A stretch of 64,000 bases of DNA. Source: Pseudoalteromonas sp. MMG007 (lineage in GTDB: Bacteria > Pseudomonadota > Gammaproteobacteria > Enterobacterales > Alteromonadaceae). A model generated the notes under the pieces. That model worked only from the letters and a program-made list of their open reading frames with translations, did not search any database and was not told the origin of the DNA. Location: NCBI RefSeq assembly GCF_018100985.1, contig NZ_JAGJEI010000001.1:372001-436000 (forward strand), written 5' to 3'. The position numbers were made by a program, and so were the translations under genes. Numbering within the stretch: the stretch's first letter is position 1; the number at the start of each line of letters is the position of its first letter. Of this stretch, positions 1 through 8,762 are shown piece after piece.

Positions 1-729
1 CATATTTTCTTTAGCGTATTGGGCTAAGTGAATTTTGCCTTGTGGCGTAATAACACGACCAGGAATAGGCATGCCTTCAATGTTTAACTCTTCAAACGGG
101 CCAACAGCCATCGCTACAAGGTATGAAGGAATTGGCGGCGTTTTATCAAAATAGTGAGTGGTCATATCGCCGTTAACGGTTGTTTTTAACTCTGGCGTAT
201 TAGCATATACTTTTTGAGATGTAGGCGCGGTAATTGTCAGTTGAAATGGAATTTTATAATTTGGTTCATCAAAAACAGGAAACGCACGACGCGCATCATT
301 CATTTCAAATTGGGTAAATAAATAAGGTGTGCCTTGGTCTAACGTTTTATATAAACCGACACTTTGGCGGTTATAAGGCGCAGAAAAATCAACTTTAAGC
401 GTGTATTTACCCGGTTGAATTTGCTCATTACAGCTAAATTTAACTTTACCGGTTTTAAGCATTTCATTACTTAAATCACAGTTTTCTTCGCCAAGTAGTT
501 GCGCCATTTTAACAGCGTAAGCTACCCCGTTTAGCTCAATGTATTTTGTTGGTTTTAGTACTTCTAGGGCTATTTCAGTCATCCCTGTGAATGTATCTTG
601 GCTTGGGTCGAGAGTTAACGATACCTGCTGAGAGCTTGGTTTTGCGAGTTTTTCGATAACGAATTCGTTAGCGTTTGCAGCATTCATTGCTAAAGCAACG
701 CTCACCGTTAAGAAGCTTTTAAAAAACAT
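1..729 (-). CDS. M1-family zinc aminopeptidase (N-terminal part only)
   Basis: This is the first 243 codons of a gene that runs off the left edge of the window. The translation starts MFFKSFLTVSVALAMNAANA, a typical Sec signal peptide, so the enzyme is exported. The mature part matches the N-terminal beta domain of M1 (gluzincin) aminopeptidases. It carries the conserved block FTQFEMNDARRAFPVFDEP at about residues 129-147 and PSYLVAMAVGPFEE near residue 205. The HExxH zinc site and the GxMEN exopeptidase motif would lie beyond the edge and cannot be checked. The family removes N-terminal residues from peptides; a periplasmic peptide-scavenging role is inferred. The start is the ATG at 729, at the head of the signal peptide. 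Confidence 0.88.
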   Translation of the reverse strand, partial: MFFKSFLTVSVALAMNAANANEFVIEKLAKPSSQQVSLTLDPSQDTFTGMTEIALEVLKPTKYIELNGVAYAVKMAQLLGEENCDLSNEMLKTGKVKFSCNEQIQPGKYTLKVDFSAPYNRQSVGLYKTLDQGTPYLFTQFEMNDARRAFPVFDEPNYKIPFQLTITAPTSQKVYANTPELKTTVNGDMTTHYFDKTPPIPSYLVAMAVGPFEELNIEGMPIPGRVITPQGKIHLAQYAKENM

Positions 730-888
730 AATAATCCCTAGATTGTTGTTGTTAGAAACTACCCTAAATAGGCTTTTTTATGCGTTAATTATTTAGAGTG
801 TGGGTATCCTAACAGCTTTTTAGAATGGAGTAATTGATTATAGCTTGGATAAAATAGTCAAAAAGAGGCTAAAGAGTAACAAAGTTTG

Positions 889-1569
889 TCAATGACTTTC
901 ACGCAGGGTAAAACGTGTCCAATGCACGTGAGAGTTAATGATACGAATTTGCTGAATCACATTATTTAATAATGAAATGTCGTCAAACTTATCGTGCTGA
1001 TATTCGTTAAAGCCCATTAAGTAGTTAAAGGCATCTTTTGAGCCTGCTTGCAGCGCATAAATACGAATTTGTTGCTCAAAGTTAAGACGCAGACTGCTAA
1101 TGGCCGTTTTCATTCCTAATTGGTCTACATTAGGAATGGCGCATTTTTGCAAATACCCAGCGCGCTCCCCTTCACCGGAAAACCATATACGTACTTTTTC
1201 GCTATAGCGGCCTGTTTTGGCTGGTAAGTCGAACATTAAGCGGGTCTGGTCGCGGGCTTTAATAAAATTAAGGTAGTCATTAAAGCCTGCATCAATTAAA
1301 GCCTGATGCACAGGTACTAAGCGCGGTTTTATTTTTCCGTGGGTATGAAAGCTAAAACATAAATTGCCATGCTCATAAACAAGGTCATCAAGTGTTAAGC
1401 AACCTATTTCGTCGCTATACGCGCCGCTATAATAAGCGATTAAAGGCAGCCAAAAGTGCCAATGTTTGGCTTGCTCACGTGCAACTTTAACATCACCATA
1501 TATATATCCACTATAAAGTGTATGCAGTTCCATAGCTGAAAAAGGGCGACGACCAAGATGGGTTTTCAA
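889..1569 (-). CDS. Degenerate tyrosine-recombinase (phage integrase) catalytic-domain protein
   Basis: This 226-residue protein follows the layout of the catalytic domain of tyrosine recombinases. It has HFWLPLIAYYSGA then DEIGCLTLDDL (residues 38-63), a PRLVPVHQALIDAGF block (82-96), and a C-terminal helical part with YLMGFNEYQHDKF. No N-terminal core-binding domain is present. The first catalytic arginine, normally in a GAR motif, is Tyr here (SGAYSDE). The HxxR box reads SSLRLNF, so its histidine is missing. Strand transfer is therefore unlikely. It may be a domesticated DNA-binding protein or a decaying integrase. The frame is intact. No attachment site or cargo is visible beside it. Confidence 0.6.
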   Translation of the reverse strand: MKTHLGRRPFSAMELHTLYSGYIYGDVKVAREQAKHWHFWLPLIAYYSGAYSDEIGCLTLDDLVYEHGNLCFSFHTHGKIKPRLVPVHQALIDAGFNDYLNFIKARDQTRLMFDLPAKTGRYSEKVRIWFSGEGERAGYLQKCAIPNVDQLGMKTAISSLRLNFEQQIRIYALQAGSKDAFNYLMGFNEYQHDKFDDISLLNNVIQQIRIINSHVHWTRFTLRESH

Positions 1570-1668
1570 CGTAATACCTTGAAAGTAATGACGTGTTCTA
1601 TTTTATACTCAAACTATACAAAGATGCGAGTATCGATTCTAGAATTTAGGTTATTTAATTGCTTAAAC

Positions 1669-1704
1669 AAAAACACCCTGCATAAAAATAGGCAGGGTGT
1701 TTTT
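1669..1704 (-). terminator. Rho-independent terminator of the DUF2750 gene
   Basis: A perfect 10-bp stem (AAACACCCTG at 1671-1680, CAGGGTGTTT at 1693-1702) is flanked by A and T runs. It lies 26 bp beyond the stop of the minus-strand gene ending at 1730, and the transcript ends in a U-rich tail. Confidence 0.85.
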
Positions 1705-1729
1705 ATTCGCTATCAGTTTATAGCGTAAA

Positions 1730-2080
1730 TTATTCGCTTAAAGCGCGTGCTAAACCTACAGGTTCTATTTCTACACATACTTGGTCATCATTCCAATTTA
1801 GACCAACTAAAGCACTATCTTCGTTTAAATCTTCAACCCAATCATCTAAAAACTCATCAAGATTGATTTCTGCTGGGCTATATTCAGCCCATTCGTCTTT
1901 ACATTGGGCTTTAGCTGCTTCTTCGCTTTCCCACAAAAGTAATACGTCAGTTTCTGCAAACTGATTTGACTCACATACAACAAAGCCGCCATCATCGCTG
2001 CTTAGTGCCCATACTTGCTCGCTTACACGTACTTTTTCTACAAAGCTAACTAGTTGTGATTCTATTTCGATATCGCTCAT
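1730..2080 (-). CDS. DUF2750 domain-containing protein
   Basis: This 116-residue acidic cytoplasmic protein matches the DUF2750 pattern throughout: FVEKVRVSEQVWAL near the N-terminus, then VLLLWES, CKDEWAEY, LDEFLDDWVEDL and ALVGLNW. No function is established for the family, and no catalytic motif, signal peptide or membrane segment is visible. The ATG at 2080 is preceded by AAGGTAAACAC, an acceptable ribosome-binding site. It sits between a GST gene and an integrase-like gene on the same strand, with its own terminator, so it is probably a single-gene unit or shares the GST transcript. Confidence 0.75.
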   Translation of the reverse strand: MSDIEIESQLVSFVEKVRVSEQVWALSSDDGGFVVCESNQFAETDVLLLWESEEAAKAQCKDEWAEYSPAEINLDEFLDDWVEDLNEDSALVGLNWNDDQVCVEIEPVGLARALSE

Positions 2081-2097
2081 GTGTTTACCTTTTTAAA

Positions 2098-2676
2098 TTA
2101 GAGACTAGGACTGGTATTTATTGCTGCTTGGCGCTTGCTATATTGCTCATGAAAAGCAACAAGCTCACTGTGCTGACTAAAGTCAGTCAGTTCGCGAAAG
2201 CAAATCCAATCAAGCAGGCAGTATAAACTGATGTTGAGGTATTCACAGCTTTTAAATTCATCATCGGCTAAATGCGTATTTAAATAGCTTAATGTTTCAG
2301 CAATGCGTTCGTTTTGCAGATTAAAAAATAGCTTATCGCTTTGAGTATCAAAACCAGAGCGTTTGCATAGCACCATTTCAACAAGTGAATCATTGCAGGC
2401 ATTAACGATTGTAAGTAATTGCTCTTGTGGCCATGTCAGATCAGGCTTAGCTGTTTTTTTAAGAAGGTAGCGTAAAATTGTATTTGAATCGCCTAACGTG
2501 AGATCGCCATCAACCAAAATAGGTACTTTGCGTGCAGGGTTATTATTAGCAAGGGTAGGGCGGCCTTTTTCAGAAAATATATTTAAAGTAACAAATTCTA
2601 AATCACAGTTGTTTTCAAGAGCCCACATTCTTATGCGCCGAGCATAAGGTGAGGCATCAGTACCAATAAGCTTCAT
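2098..2676 (-). CDS. Glutathione S-transferase family protein
   Basis: This 192-residue cytoplasmic protein has an N-terminal thioredoxin-like domain (MKLIGTDASPYARRIRMWAL) with the GSH-binding region NPARKVPILVDG and LGDSNTILRYL. An all-helical C-terminal domain follows. I chose the ATG at 2676 because AGGAG lies just upstream; a longer reading to 2700 would start inside the preceding terminator hairpin. The closest layout is that of bacterial YibF/YncG-like GSTs. The substrate is unknown. The window holds a second, unrelated GST at 40179. Confidence 0.8.
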   Translation of the reverse strand: MKLIGTDASPYARRIRMWALENNCDLEFVTLNIFSEKGRPTLANNNPARKVPILVDGDLTLGDSNTILRYLLKKTAKPDLTWPQEQLLTIVNACNDSLVEMVLCKRSGFDTQSDKLFFNLQNERIAETLSYLNTHLADDEFKSCEYLNISLYCLLDWICFRELTDFSQHSELVAFHEQYSKRQAAINTSPSL

Positions 2677-2688
2677 AAATACTCCTAA

Positions 2689-2712
2689 AAAAAGCCGCAT
2701 AAGCGGCTTTTT
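2689..2712 (-). terminator. Rho-independent terminator of the parvulin gene
   Basis: Stem AAAGCCGC (2691-2698) and GCGGCTTT (2703-2710) with a 4-base loop, followed on the minus strand by seven T residues. It falls between the parvulin stop and the GST start, so the two genes are probably transcribed separately. Confidence 0.8.
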
Positions 2713-2733
2713 GTTTATTGTAGTAACACAACG

Positions 2734-3015
2734 TTATTCTGAACGGCTTGTAACTTCAAGTAAATGATAGCCAAACTGTGTTTGAACAGGGCCTTGCACT
2801 TGGTTAATAGGTGCAGAGAATACAACTTTATCAAATTCAGGTACCATCATGCCTGGGCCAAACTCACCAAGAGCGCCACCATCTTGACCCGAAGGACAGT
2901 TAGAATGTGCTTTTGCTAATTCAGCAAAATCTTCGCCCTGTTCAATTTGTGTTTTTAGGTCTAAGCATTGTGCTTCGCTATCTACAAGTATGTGTCGTGC
3001 GCTTGCTACTGTCAT
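2734..3015 (-). CDS. ppiC: Parvulin-type peptidyl-prolyl cis-trans isomerase
   Basis: This 93-residue single-domain rotamase is the size and layout of cytoplasmic PpiC. It contains ARHILVDSEAQC at the N-terminus, the SNCPSGQDGGALGEFGPGMM core and PVQTQFGYHLLEV at the C-terminus. These are the conserved parvulin histidine, glycine-rich and FGYH elements. It has no signal peptide. The start is the ATG at 3015 with AGGAG six bases upstream; a TTG just before it is badly spaced. It catalyses prolyl isomerisation in protein folding. Confidence 0.92.
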   Translation of the reverse strand: MTVASARHILVDSEAQCLDLKTQIEQGEDFAELAKAHSNCPSGQDGGALGEFGPGMMVPEFDKVVFSAPINQVQGPVQTQFGYHLLEVTSRSE

Positions 3016-3093
3016 CAAAATCTCCTGGATTTAAAGTAATGTTTTTTAATAAAATTGAAACTAGTCTAGTCAGGTTACGCTAATTGTACCAGT

Positions 3094-3660
3094 TTAGTTA
3101 TTAGATAGTGCTTTTTCAATTGCGTTAACTAAGCGTGCTGACGAAGGTTCAGTTTTAGAGTTAAAGCGAGTAATTGTTTTACGATCAGCAGATACCAAAT
3201 ATTTATAAAAATTCCAATTAGGTGAACTCGTCCGCTCATTTAAGTGTTTAAATATTGCATTAGCATTACTACCGCGTACTTCGCTGGTGGCAAACATAGG
3301 GAAAGTGACCCCATAATTTACAAAACATACTTTTGCCGTTAACTTTTCGTCATTTTCTTCTTGAAAGAAATCGTCAGACGGGAAACCAAGTATTACTAAC
3401 CCTTCGTCTTTGTATTGTTTGTAAAGTGCCTCTAGTCCTCTAAATTGTGGGGTGAACCCACAATTACTGGCTGTGTTTACAATAAGCAAAGGCTTATTTT
3501 TAAACTGACACAAGTTAATTGTTTGCTCAGAACGCAGCTTTCGTATATCTACATTGGTAAAATCTTGGCATGCTTCTGCGCTTTCATTCGTTAACGCGTG
3601 TGCGTGCAATGGTATATTTATACATAAAGCAGCTAACCCTAAAATTATTTTTTTTAGCAT
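3094..3660 (-). CDS. Exported glutathione peroxidase-family protein
   Basis: This 188-residue protein has a signal peptide (MLKKIILGLAALCINIPLHA) and a complete glutathione-peroxidase fold. The peroxidatic cysteine is Cys67 in NTASNCGFTPQ, and the rest of the catalytic tetrad is visible: Gln100, Trp149 and Asn150 (NWNF). Cys112 in the KVCFVNYG helix is a candidate resolving cysteine, which would make it thioredoxin-type. The usual cytoplasmic enzyme is about 160 residues; the extra length is the leader. It would reduce peroxides in the periplasm. It is divergent from the GNAT gene at 3742, with about 80 bp between the two starts. Confidence 0.88.
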   Translation of the reverse strand: MLKKIILGLAALCINIPLHAHALTNESAEACQDFTNVDIRKLRSEQTINLCQFKNKPLLIVNTASNCGFTPQFRGLEALYKQYKDEGLVILGFPSDDFFQEENDEKLTAKVCFVNYGVTFPMFATSEVRGSNANAIFKHLNERTSSPNWNFYKYLVSADRKTITRFNSKTEPSSARLVNAIEKALSNN

Positions 3661-3741
3661 AACTAGCTCCTACATTTACGATTGTTTGATAGGGGGAACA
3701 TACGCTAATATGAACAAAATTGATCAACCCTTCAAGTTACT

Positions 3742-4227
3742 ATGACAACTCGCCTTGCAAATATTAATGATTTAAATGAAATAGTCTCCATTTATAACGA
3801 AACAATTGCGTCTCGAATGGTGACCGCTGATACCGAAGAAGTGAGCGTGGAGCAAAAGCGTGAGTGGTTTAATAGCCATACTGCAAATCGCCCCATCTAT
3901 GTTTACTGCGAAGAAGAAAAAGTACTGGCTTGGCTTAGTTATAAGTCGTTTTATGGCCGCCCAGCTTACGATGGCACAGTAGAAATAAGTATTTATATTA
4001 CCAGCAAAGCGCAAGGTAAAGGTTTAGGTAAAAAGTTAATGGAATTTGCTCAAACAAAAGCTAAGCAGTTAGGTATTAAAGTATTACTAGGTTTTATTTT
4101 TAGTCATAACGTGCCAAGCATAAAGTTATTTAAACATTTTGAGTTTGATGTATGGGGCGAATTACCTAATGTTGCCATTATGGACGATACACCATATAGC
4201 CTAACTATTTTTGGAAAACACCTATAA
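3742..4227 (+). CDS. GNAT N-acetyltransferase, phosphinothricin/methionine-sulfone acetyltransferase type
   Basis: This 161-residue single-domain acetyltransferase has the acetyl-CoA loop QGKGLG at residues 91-96 (motif A) after EISIYITSKA. The C-terminal part, FSHNVPSIKLFKHFEFDVWGELPNVA, is characteristic of the Pat/Bar/MddA subgroup, where the text is usually N.aSi.Lh.k.GF...G. These enzymes acetylate amino groups of phosphinothricin, methionine sulfone or related amino acids. The natural substrate here is unknown. The family match is clear; the substrate label is only analogy. Confidence 0.85.
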   Translation: MTTRLANINDLNEIVSIYNETIASRMVTADTEEVSVEQKREWFNSHTANRPIYVYCEEEKVLAWLSYKSFYGRPAYDGTVEISIYITSKAQGKGLGKKLMEFAQTKAKQLGIKVLLGFIFSHNVPSIKLFKHFEFDVWGELPNVAIMDDTPYSLTIFGKHL

Positions 4228-4351
4228 TAGAATGATGTTTTAAATCTGAGTTATATTTTTTTTACAAAATAAGTACAAGGACTTATGCTAATTAAATAAA
4301 AATGGACTACGCTATTAACATATTAAGTTTATTAATTTTAAGTGTAGCTTG

Positions 4352-6346
4352 ATGGTTCGAAAAATATTAATTGTTGATAGTAGCAGTATCATCGCCATGA
4401 GGGTGAAGGTGCTTTTAGAATTAATAGGATGTGAAGTCGAATTAATTCACTTTAGCATGCTAGAAATGTACACTCGGATCGCTGACTATGACCTTGTTAT
4501 AGTCGCTCATGGTGTGCCTGTAGATGCTATAAAACCGCTTGCGAATGAAGTTGTGCAAGAGCGCTTTATGCTGCTTGCACCTAAAGCTGAGAACGGTGAG
4601 CAATTAACTGCCTTTAGTGAGCTAAACCATGTTGCACCTAATGCAACGGTGGTTTACCCATTTTTTTCCAATAAAGAAATCACTTCACTGCTAGAGAGCC
4701 TACTTGAACTTGGCTCAAATCATATATTAAAACTGCCAACCATTTTATTAGTTGACCATATCCCTGAGCGCCTTGAAAAAATGAAAACCAGTTTGGTTGG
4801 TGCGCACATAGAAACTTATACAGCCACTGATAGCACCCAAGCATTAGAAATAAGTAAAGATAAGCACATAGACATACTCATAAGCGATTTTATTTTAAAT
4901 GATGGTACTGGGTTAGATATTTTTTCACGCTTAAAAGTTTCGCAATCACATTGCCGCTGTTTGTTATTTACCTCTCGTCCTGATCAAGTTTCGATGATAG
5001 AGGCTATTCGCCAAGGCGTAGAAGATGTACTCATTAAACCTTTAAATGACAGTGTTTTACTTCAGTCGGTACATAAACTATGGCAAACAGAGCTACTAAA
5101 ACGCGACAACGCAGAGCTTGTTGAAAGGCTTCAAGATACCGTAGATGCATTAATCGAAAAAGACAGCCTACTTCAAGTTATTTATAAACATACACCCGAT
5201 GCCATCATGCTGTTTCAGCGCGGTGGTAAAGTAATAGAAGCTAATGATGCATGTTTAAAGCTGTTTAATTTACCGTTTAATGAACTGGAAGGTAAATCTG
5301 TATTTAGCTTTTTAGATGAGGATTCTATTAGCGGTATTAAAGATAAAATTTCAACGCTAAATAGTAATCGTCAATTTAGTTGTGATTTGCGTTTAGCTAA
5401 AACGACGGGGGGTTACATTCCGCTGGTGGGTTCTTTTAACGAAATAGATCACCATGGTGATATAGCCCTTGCTGTTATTTTTAAAAATGTAACGCACCTT
5501 AAGCAAAAAGAAGATTTACTGTTAGAAGCAAAAGATGTACTTGAGGAACAAGTAAGAGCGCGTACCTCGCAACTTGAGCATGCTAAAAATGTCGCTGAAG
5601 CTGCCAATCTTAGTAAATCAGAGTTTTTGGCCAACATGTCGCATGAGTTACGTACACCAATGCATTCAATATTAAGCTTTTCGCGCTTTGGCTTGAGCAA
5701 ATTAGCTGCTGGCGATTTTGCTAAAGAAAAACTCGTAAAATATTTATCTCGCATTGAAAGTAGTGGTGAGCGCCTACTTTCGTTACTTAATAACTTGCTC
5801 GATTTATCTAAACTCGACGTGGGTAAATTTCCCTTTAACCCTCGACCATACAACTTAGCAAATATTATAAAAACAAGCATTGATGATGTATCGGGTACTG
5901 CTATGGAAAAAGAAATAGAAATAGCTTTTATTGCCCAACCACTACCCGTTATTGCACAGTGCGATGAAGAACAAATAAATCAGTTATTACGAAATGTACT
6001 CGGCAACGCCTTAAAATTTAGTGAGCCAAAAAGCAAAATTAAAGTAACTCTTGAGTCAAACAATGAGCTTGCCATAATAGAAGTGATTGATAACGGCATT
6101 GGTATACCTGAGGATGAGCTCGAACATATTTTTACTAAGTTTGCACAAAGTAGTAAAACAAATAGTGGTGCAGGCGGTACCGGTTTAGGCCTTGCCTTAT
6201 GTAGGGAGTTTGTGTCTTTACACCAAGGTGAAATAACCGCGCAAAATAACGAAAACGGTGGTGCAACAGTATGCATACAAGTACCACTGGAAATAAACCT
6301 AGATGAACATTTGGCCGAAGAGCAATTAGAGCAGCAAAACCACTAA
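4352..6346 (+). CDS. Soluble hybrid histidine kinase (pseudo-REC, REC, PAS, HisKA, HATPase)
   Basis: This 664-residue protein has no membrane segment. Residues 1-115 form a receiver-like domain that lacks the phospho-acceptor Asp (VIVAHGVP where an Asp is expected). A second receiver (about 128-245) keeps Asp179 in LISDFIL and a KPL lysine. A PAS domain (about 270-385) and a coiled coil follow. The HisKA helix has His431 in ANMSHELRTP. The ATPase domain shows N (NVLGNALKF), G1 (DNGIGIP) and G2 (GTGLGLAL) boxes. I use the ATG at 4352; a TTG lies just upstream. The response regulator 54 bp downstream is probably its partner. Confidence 0.9.
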   Translation: MVRKILIVDSSSIIAMRVKVLLELIGCEVELIHFSMLEMYTRIADYDLVIVAHGVPVDAIKPLANEVVQERFMLLAPKAENGEQLTAFSELNHVAPNATVVYPFFSNKEITSLLESLLELGSNHILKLPTILLVDHIPERLEKMKTSLVGAHIETYTATDSTQALEISKDKHIDILISDFILNDGTGLDIFSRLKVSQSHCRCLLFTSRPDQVSMIEAIRQGVEDVLIKPLNDSVLLQSVHKLWQTELLKRDNAELVERLQDTVDALIEKDSLLQVIYKHTPDAIMLFQRGGKVIEANDACLKLFNLPFNELEGKSVFSFLDEDSISGIKDKISTLNSNRQFSCDLRLAKTTGGYIPLVGSFNEIDHHGDIALAVIFKNVTHLKQKEDLLLEAKDVLEEQVRARTSQLEHAKNVAEAANLSKSEFLANMSHELRTPMHSILSFSRFGLSKLAAGDFAKEKLVKYLSRIESSGERLLSLLNNLLDLSKLDVGKFPFNPRPYNLANIIKTSIDDVSGTAMEKEIEIAFIAQPLPVIAQCDEEQINQLLRNVLGNALKFSEPKSKIKVTLESNNELAIIEVIDNGIGIPEDELEHIFTKFAQSSKTNSGAGGTGLGLALCREFVSLHQGEITAQNNENGGATVCIQVPLEINLDEHLAEEQLEQQNH

Positions 6347-6400
6347 TTATTTTTGGCAAGCCAAGTAACTTTTTTTAAGAATTTGAATGGATGATAAATT

Positions 6401-7528
6401 ATGGCCTTAACTAAAATTCTTGCCGTCGATGACGAGCCGTTTAACCTTGAAATAATTGAAGAAATTTTAGAAGAACTTGATTTTGAATTGCAAGTAGCAA
6501 CCAGCGGCCCAGAATGCTTAGGCATGGTTGAAGATTATATGCCTCAGGTTATATTACTCGACGTAAGTATGCCGCAAATGAACGGTTATGAGGTGTGTAA
6601 AGCACTTAAGGCTAACCCTAATACAGCGCATATAATTGTTATGTTTGTTTCAGCACGCGGTACTGTTGAAGAGCGAATGGAAGGCTATTCAGTAGGTGCA
6701 GAGGATTATATTGTAAAGCCATTTGGACACGATGAACTTAAATCAAAACTCAAAAACTTAAACCAAGTACTTATTGAAAAACAAAGCCTCGAAAAGCAAG
6801 TTGAAGACGCGACTTCTACAGCATTTAATGCGATGGCCAACAGTAGTGAAATGGGCGAAATAGTTAACTATGTTGAAAACATAGGTTTTATTAATGAACC
6901 AGAAGAGCTAGGTAAAGCACTTATAGATTGCCTTAAATCATTTGACTTACAAAGTAATGTTGAATTTAGGCAGGGCGATGAAATAAGCCATTTTGCGCTA
7001 AATGGTGTATGTTCGCCAATAGTCGTTGAGCTATTTGAAATGCTTAAAAATAAAGGGCGTTTACATGAGTTTTCGCACCGAATTTTAGTTAATTATGAAC
7101 TGATTAGCCTGCTTATTTTAAACATGCCAGATCACGATCCAGATAAACACGGGCGCATACGCGATCACGTGTGTTTTATTGTAAGCGTGACCGAACAACA
7201 ATTACGCGCAATCATGACCAAAAAAATGCTTGAGTCGCAACAGGCGAAACTTAATGCTGTTGCAAGTGCGGTACACAGCAAATTTCATGGGCTAATTAGC
7301 TTATTAAATGAGAACCGCCAAAGTAACGAAAGAGTATTTAAACAATTACAAGAAGAGCTTGAAGAGCGTATTCCTACAATGGGGTTAGATGAAGATCAGG
7401 AGGTGTTTATTTATAAAAAAGTAGATAAAACAATCCAAAATTCAATTGCTAGAGAGGAGTCTGTAAAACAGGTAAAAGCAGCCTTTGCTGAAATTGAGCA
7501 ACATCTTTCGTTGTTATTAAAAAGCTAG
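6401..7528 (+). CDS. Response regulator with unclassified helical output region
   Basis: Residues 1-125 are an intact receiver: acidic pair DD (10-11), phospho-acceptor Asp54 in LLDVSMP and Lys106 in VKPFG. A coiled-coil linker follows (about 115-145). The remaining 230 residues match no DNA-binding, GGDEF, EAL or HD-GYP domain that I recognise. They are mostly helical, with a second coiled coil near residues 270-350. It follows the hybrid kinase by 54 bp on the same strand, so phosphotransfer between the two is likely. The output may be protein-protein signalling. It converges with queG, 34 bp away. Confidence 0.85.
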   Translation: MALTKILAVDDEPFNLEIIEEILEELDFELQVATSGPECLGMVEDYMPQVILLDVSMPQMNGYEVCKALKANPNTAHIIVMFVSARGTVEERMEGYSVGAEDYIVKPFGHDELKSKLKNLNQVLIEKQSLEKQVEDATSTAFNAMANSSEMGEIVNYVENIGFINEPEELGKALIDCLKSFDLQSNVEFRQGDEISHFALNGVCSPIVVELFEMLKNKGRLHEFSHRILVNYELISLLILNMPDHDPDKHGRIRDHVCFIVSVTEQQLRAIMTKKMLESQQAKLNAVASAVHSKFHGLISLLNENRQSNERVFKQLQEELEERIPTMGLDEDQEVFIYKKVDKTIQNSIAREESVKQVKAAFAEIEQHLSLLLKS

Positions 7529-7562
7529 TATGTTTTAAATTTTGAGGTTTACTTTCGGGTAT

Positions 7563-8702
7563 TTAAGCATCTCGGGGTAAACCTTTTTCAACAATTCTAA
7601 TCAGTCTTAGGGTTTTTCGAAGTTGCACACGCTGTTTGTCGTTTTGCTGTGTAAGTGCCCAATTAATATGCTCTAAAACAAGCTCGCTGCAATTCAGAGC
7701 TTTATCTTCAAGGGCAAAAACTATCTTAGGGCTAAAATCGGCATTTCCTAAACCCACCGCTAAATTACGTAGCCATCGCTCATGGCCAATACGGCGAATA
7801 GGGCTGCCTTCAGTGTTTTTTAAAAACGTTGCTTCATCCCAAGCAAATAACTCAAGTAAGTCTTTATCTTTTAATTGTGTGCGAGGGTGAAAGTCATTTT
7901 CATCAGTTATTTGTCCATATCGGTTCCATGGGCATACCAGTTGGCAGTCATCGCAGCCATAAATACGATTACCTAATAAAGCTCTATATTGCTCAGGTAT
8001 AGCGCCTTGATGCTCAATAGTTAAGTACGATATGCATTTGCGTGCATCAACTACATAAGGCTCTACAATTGCACCTGTAGGGCAAAGCGTAATGCAGGCT
8101 ACACATTTTCCGCAGCCTTCGAAGGTGTTTTCATCATCAATCGGTAGGGGTAAATCAACAAATAACTCACCTAAAAAAAACCATGAGCCAGCTTCTTGGT
8201 TTATTAACAATGAATGTTTGCCACGCCAGCCTAAACCTGCTTTTTCAGCAAGTTGGCGCTCAAGCACCGGCGCTGAGTCTACAAACGGCCTAAAGCCATA
8301 ATCGCCAATTTCTTGCTCTATTTTTTGGCCTAGTTTTTTTAACCTATTACGCATTAATTTATGGTAATCACGCCCTAAAGCATAGCGGCTAATGTAGGCT
8401 TTTTCGGTATTTTTAAGTGTTTTAGCAAAGCTTGCATCAGGGGGGAGGTAATTCATTTTTACCGAAATAACGCGCTGAGTACCAGGAACTAATTCAGCAG
8501 GGCGAGCGCGTTTCATGCCATGTGCCGCCATATAATCCATTGACCCGTGATAACCTGCATCAAGCCAGCGCTGTAATTGTGCTTCGTGCTTAGATAAATC
8601 AATGTCGGTTATGCCAACTTCGCTAAAGCCAAGCTCTTGCCCCCATACTTTAATTTGTTGGGCTAGTTGTTCATAATTTGGAGTAGGGTTGCTCACACAC
8701 AT
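7563..8702 (-). CDS. queG: Epoxyqueuosine reductase
   Basis: This 379-residue enzyme performs the last step of queuosine synthesis, reducing epoxyqueuosine to queuosine in tRNA. It uses cobalamin and two [4Fe-4S] clusters. The family core FVDSAPVLERQLAEKAGLGW lies near residue 140. Two ferredoxin-like cysteine clusters are visible, CGKCVACITLCP and CDDCQLVCPW, followed by a HEAT-like C-terminus (RRIGHERWLRNLAVGLGNA). Length and motifs are full. It does not sit in the nnr-tsaE cluster seen in enterics; here it stands alone between a response regulator and a chemoreceptor. The ATG at 8702 has only a weak ribosome-binding site. Confidence 0.96.
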   Translation of the reverse strand: MCVSNPTPNYEQLAQQIKVWGQELGFSEVGITDIDLSKHEAQLQRWLDAGYHGSMDYMAAHGMKRARPAELVPGTQRVISVKMNYLPPDASFAKTLKNTEKAYISRYALGRDYHKLMRNRLKKLGQKIEQEIGDYGFRPFVDSAPVLERQLAEKAGLGWRGKHSLLINQEAGSWFFLGELFVDLPLPIDDENTFEGCGKCVACITLCPTGAIVEPYVVDARKCISYLTIEHQGAIPEQYRALLGNRIYGCDDCQLVCPWNRYGQITDENDFHPRTQLKDKDLLELFAWDEATFLKNTEGSPIRRIGHERWLRNLAVGLGNADFSPKIVFALEDKALNCSELVLEHINWALTQQNDKQRVQLRKTLRLIRIVEKGLPRDA

Positions 8703-8762
8703 TTCACGCTTAAATTAATAGCCGCGTAATTTAACATATTTGCTGGTGGGCGAAAACGCCTG

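Noticed and set aside
3742..4227. A specific bar/pat resistance gene
   Set aside because: The GNAT match is clear, but marine bacteria carry many chromosomal relatives with unknown substrates, so no resistance is claimed.
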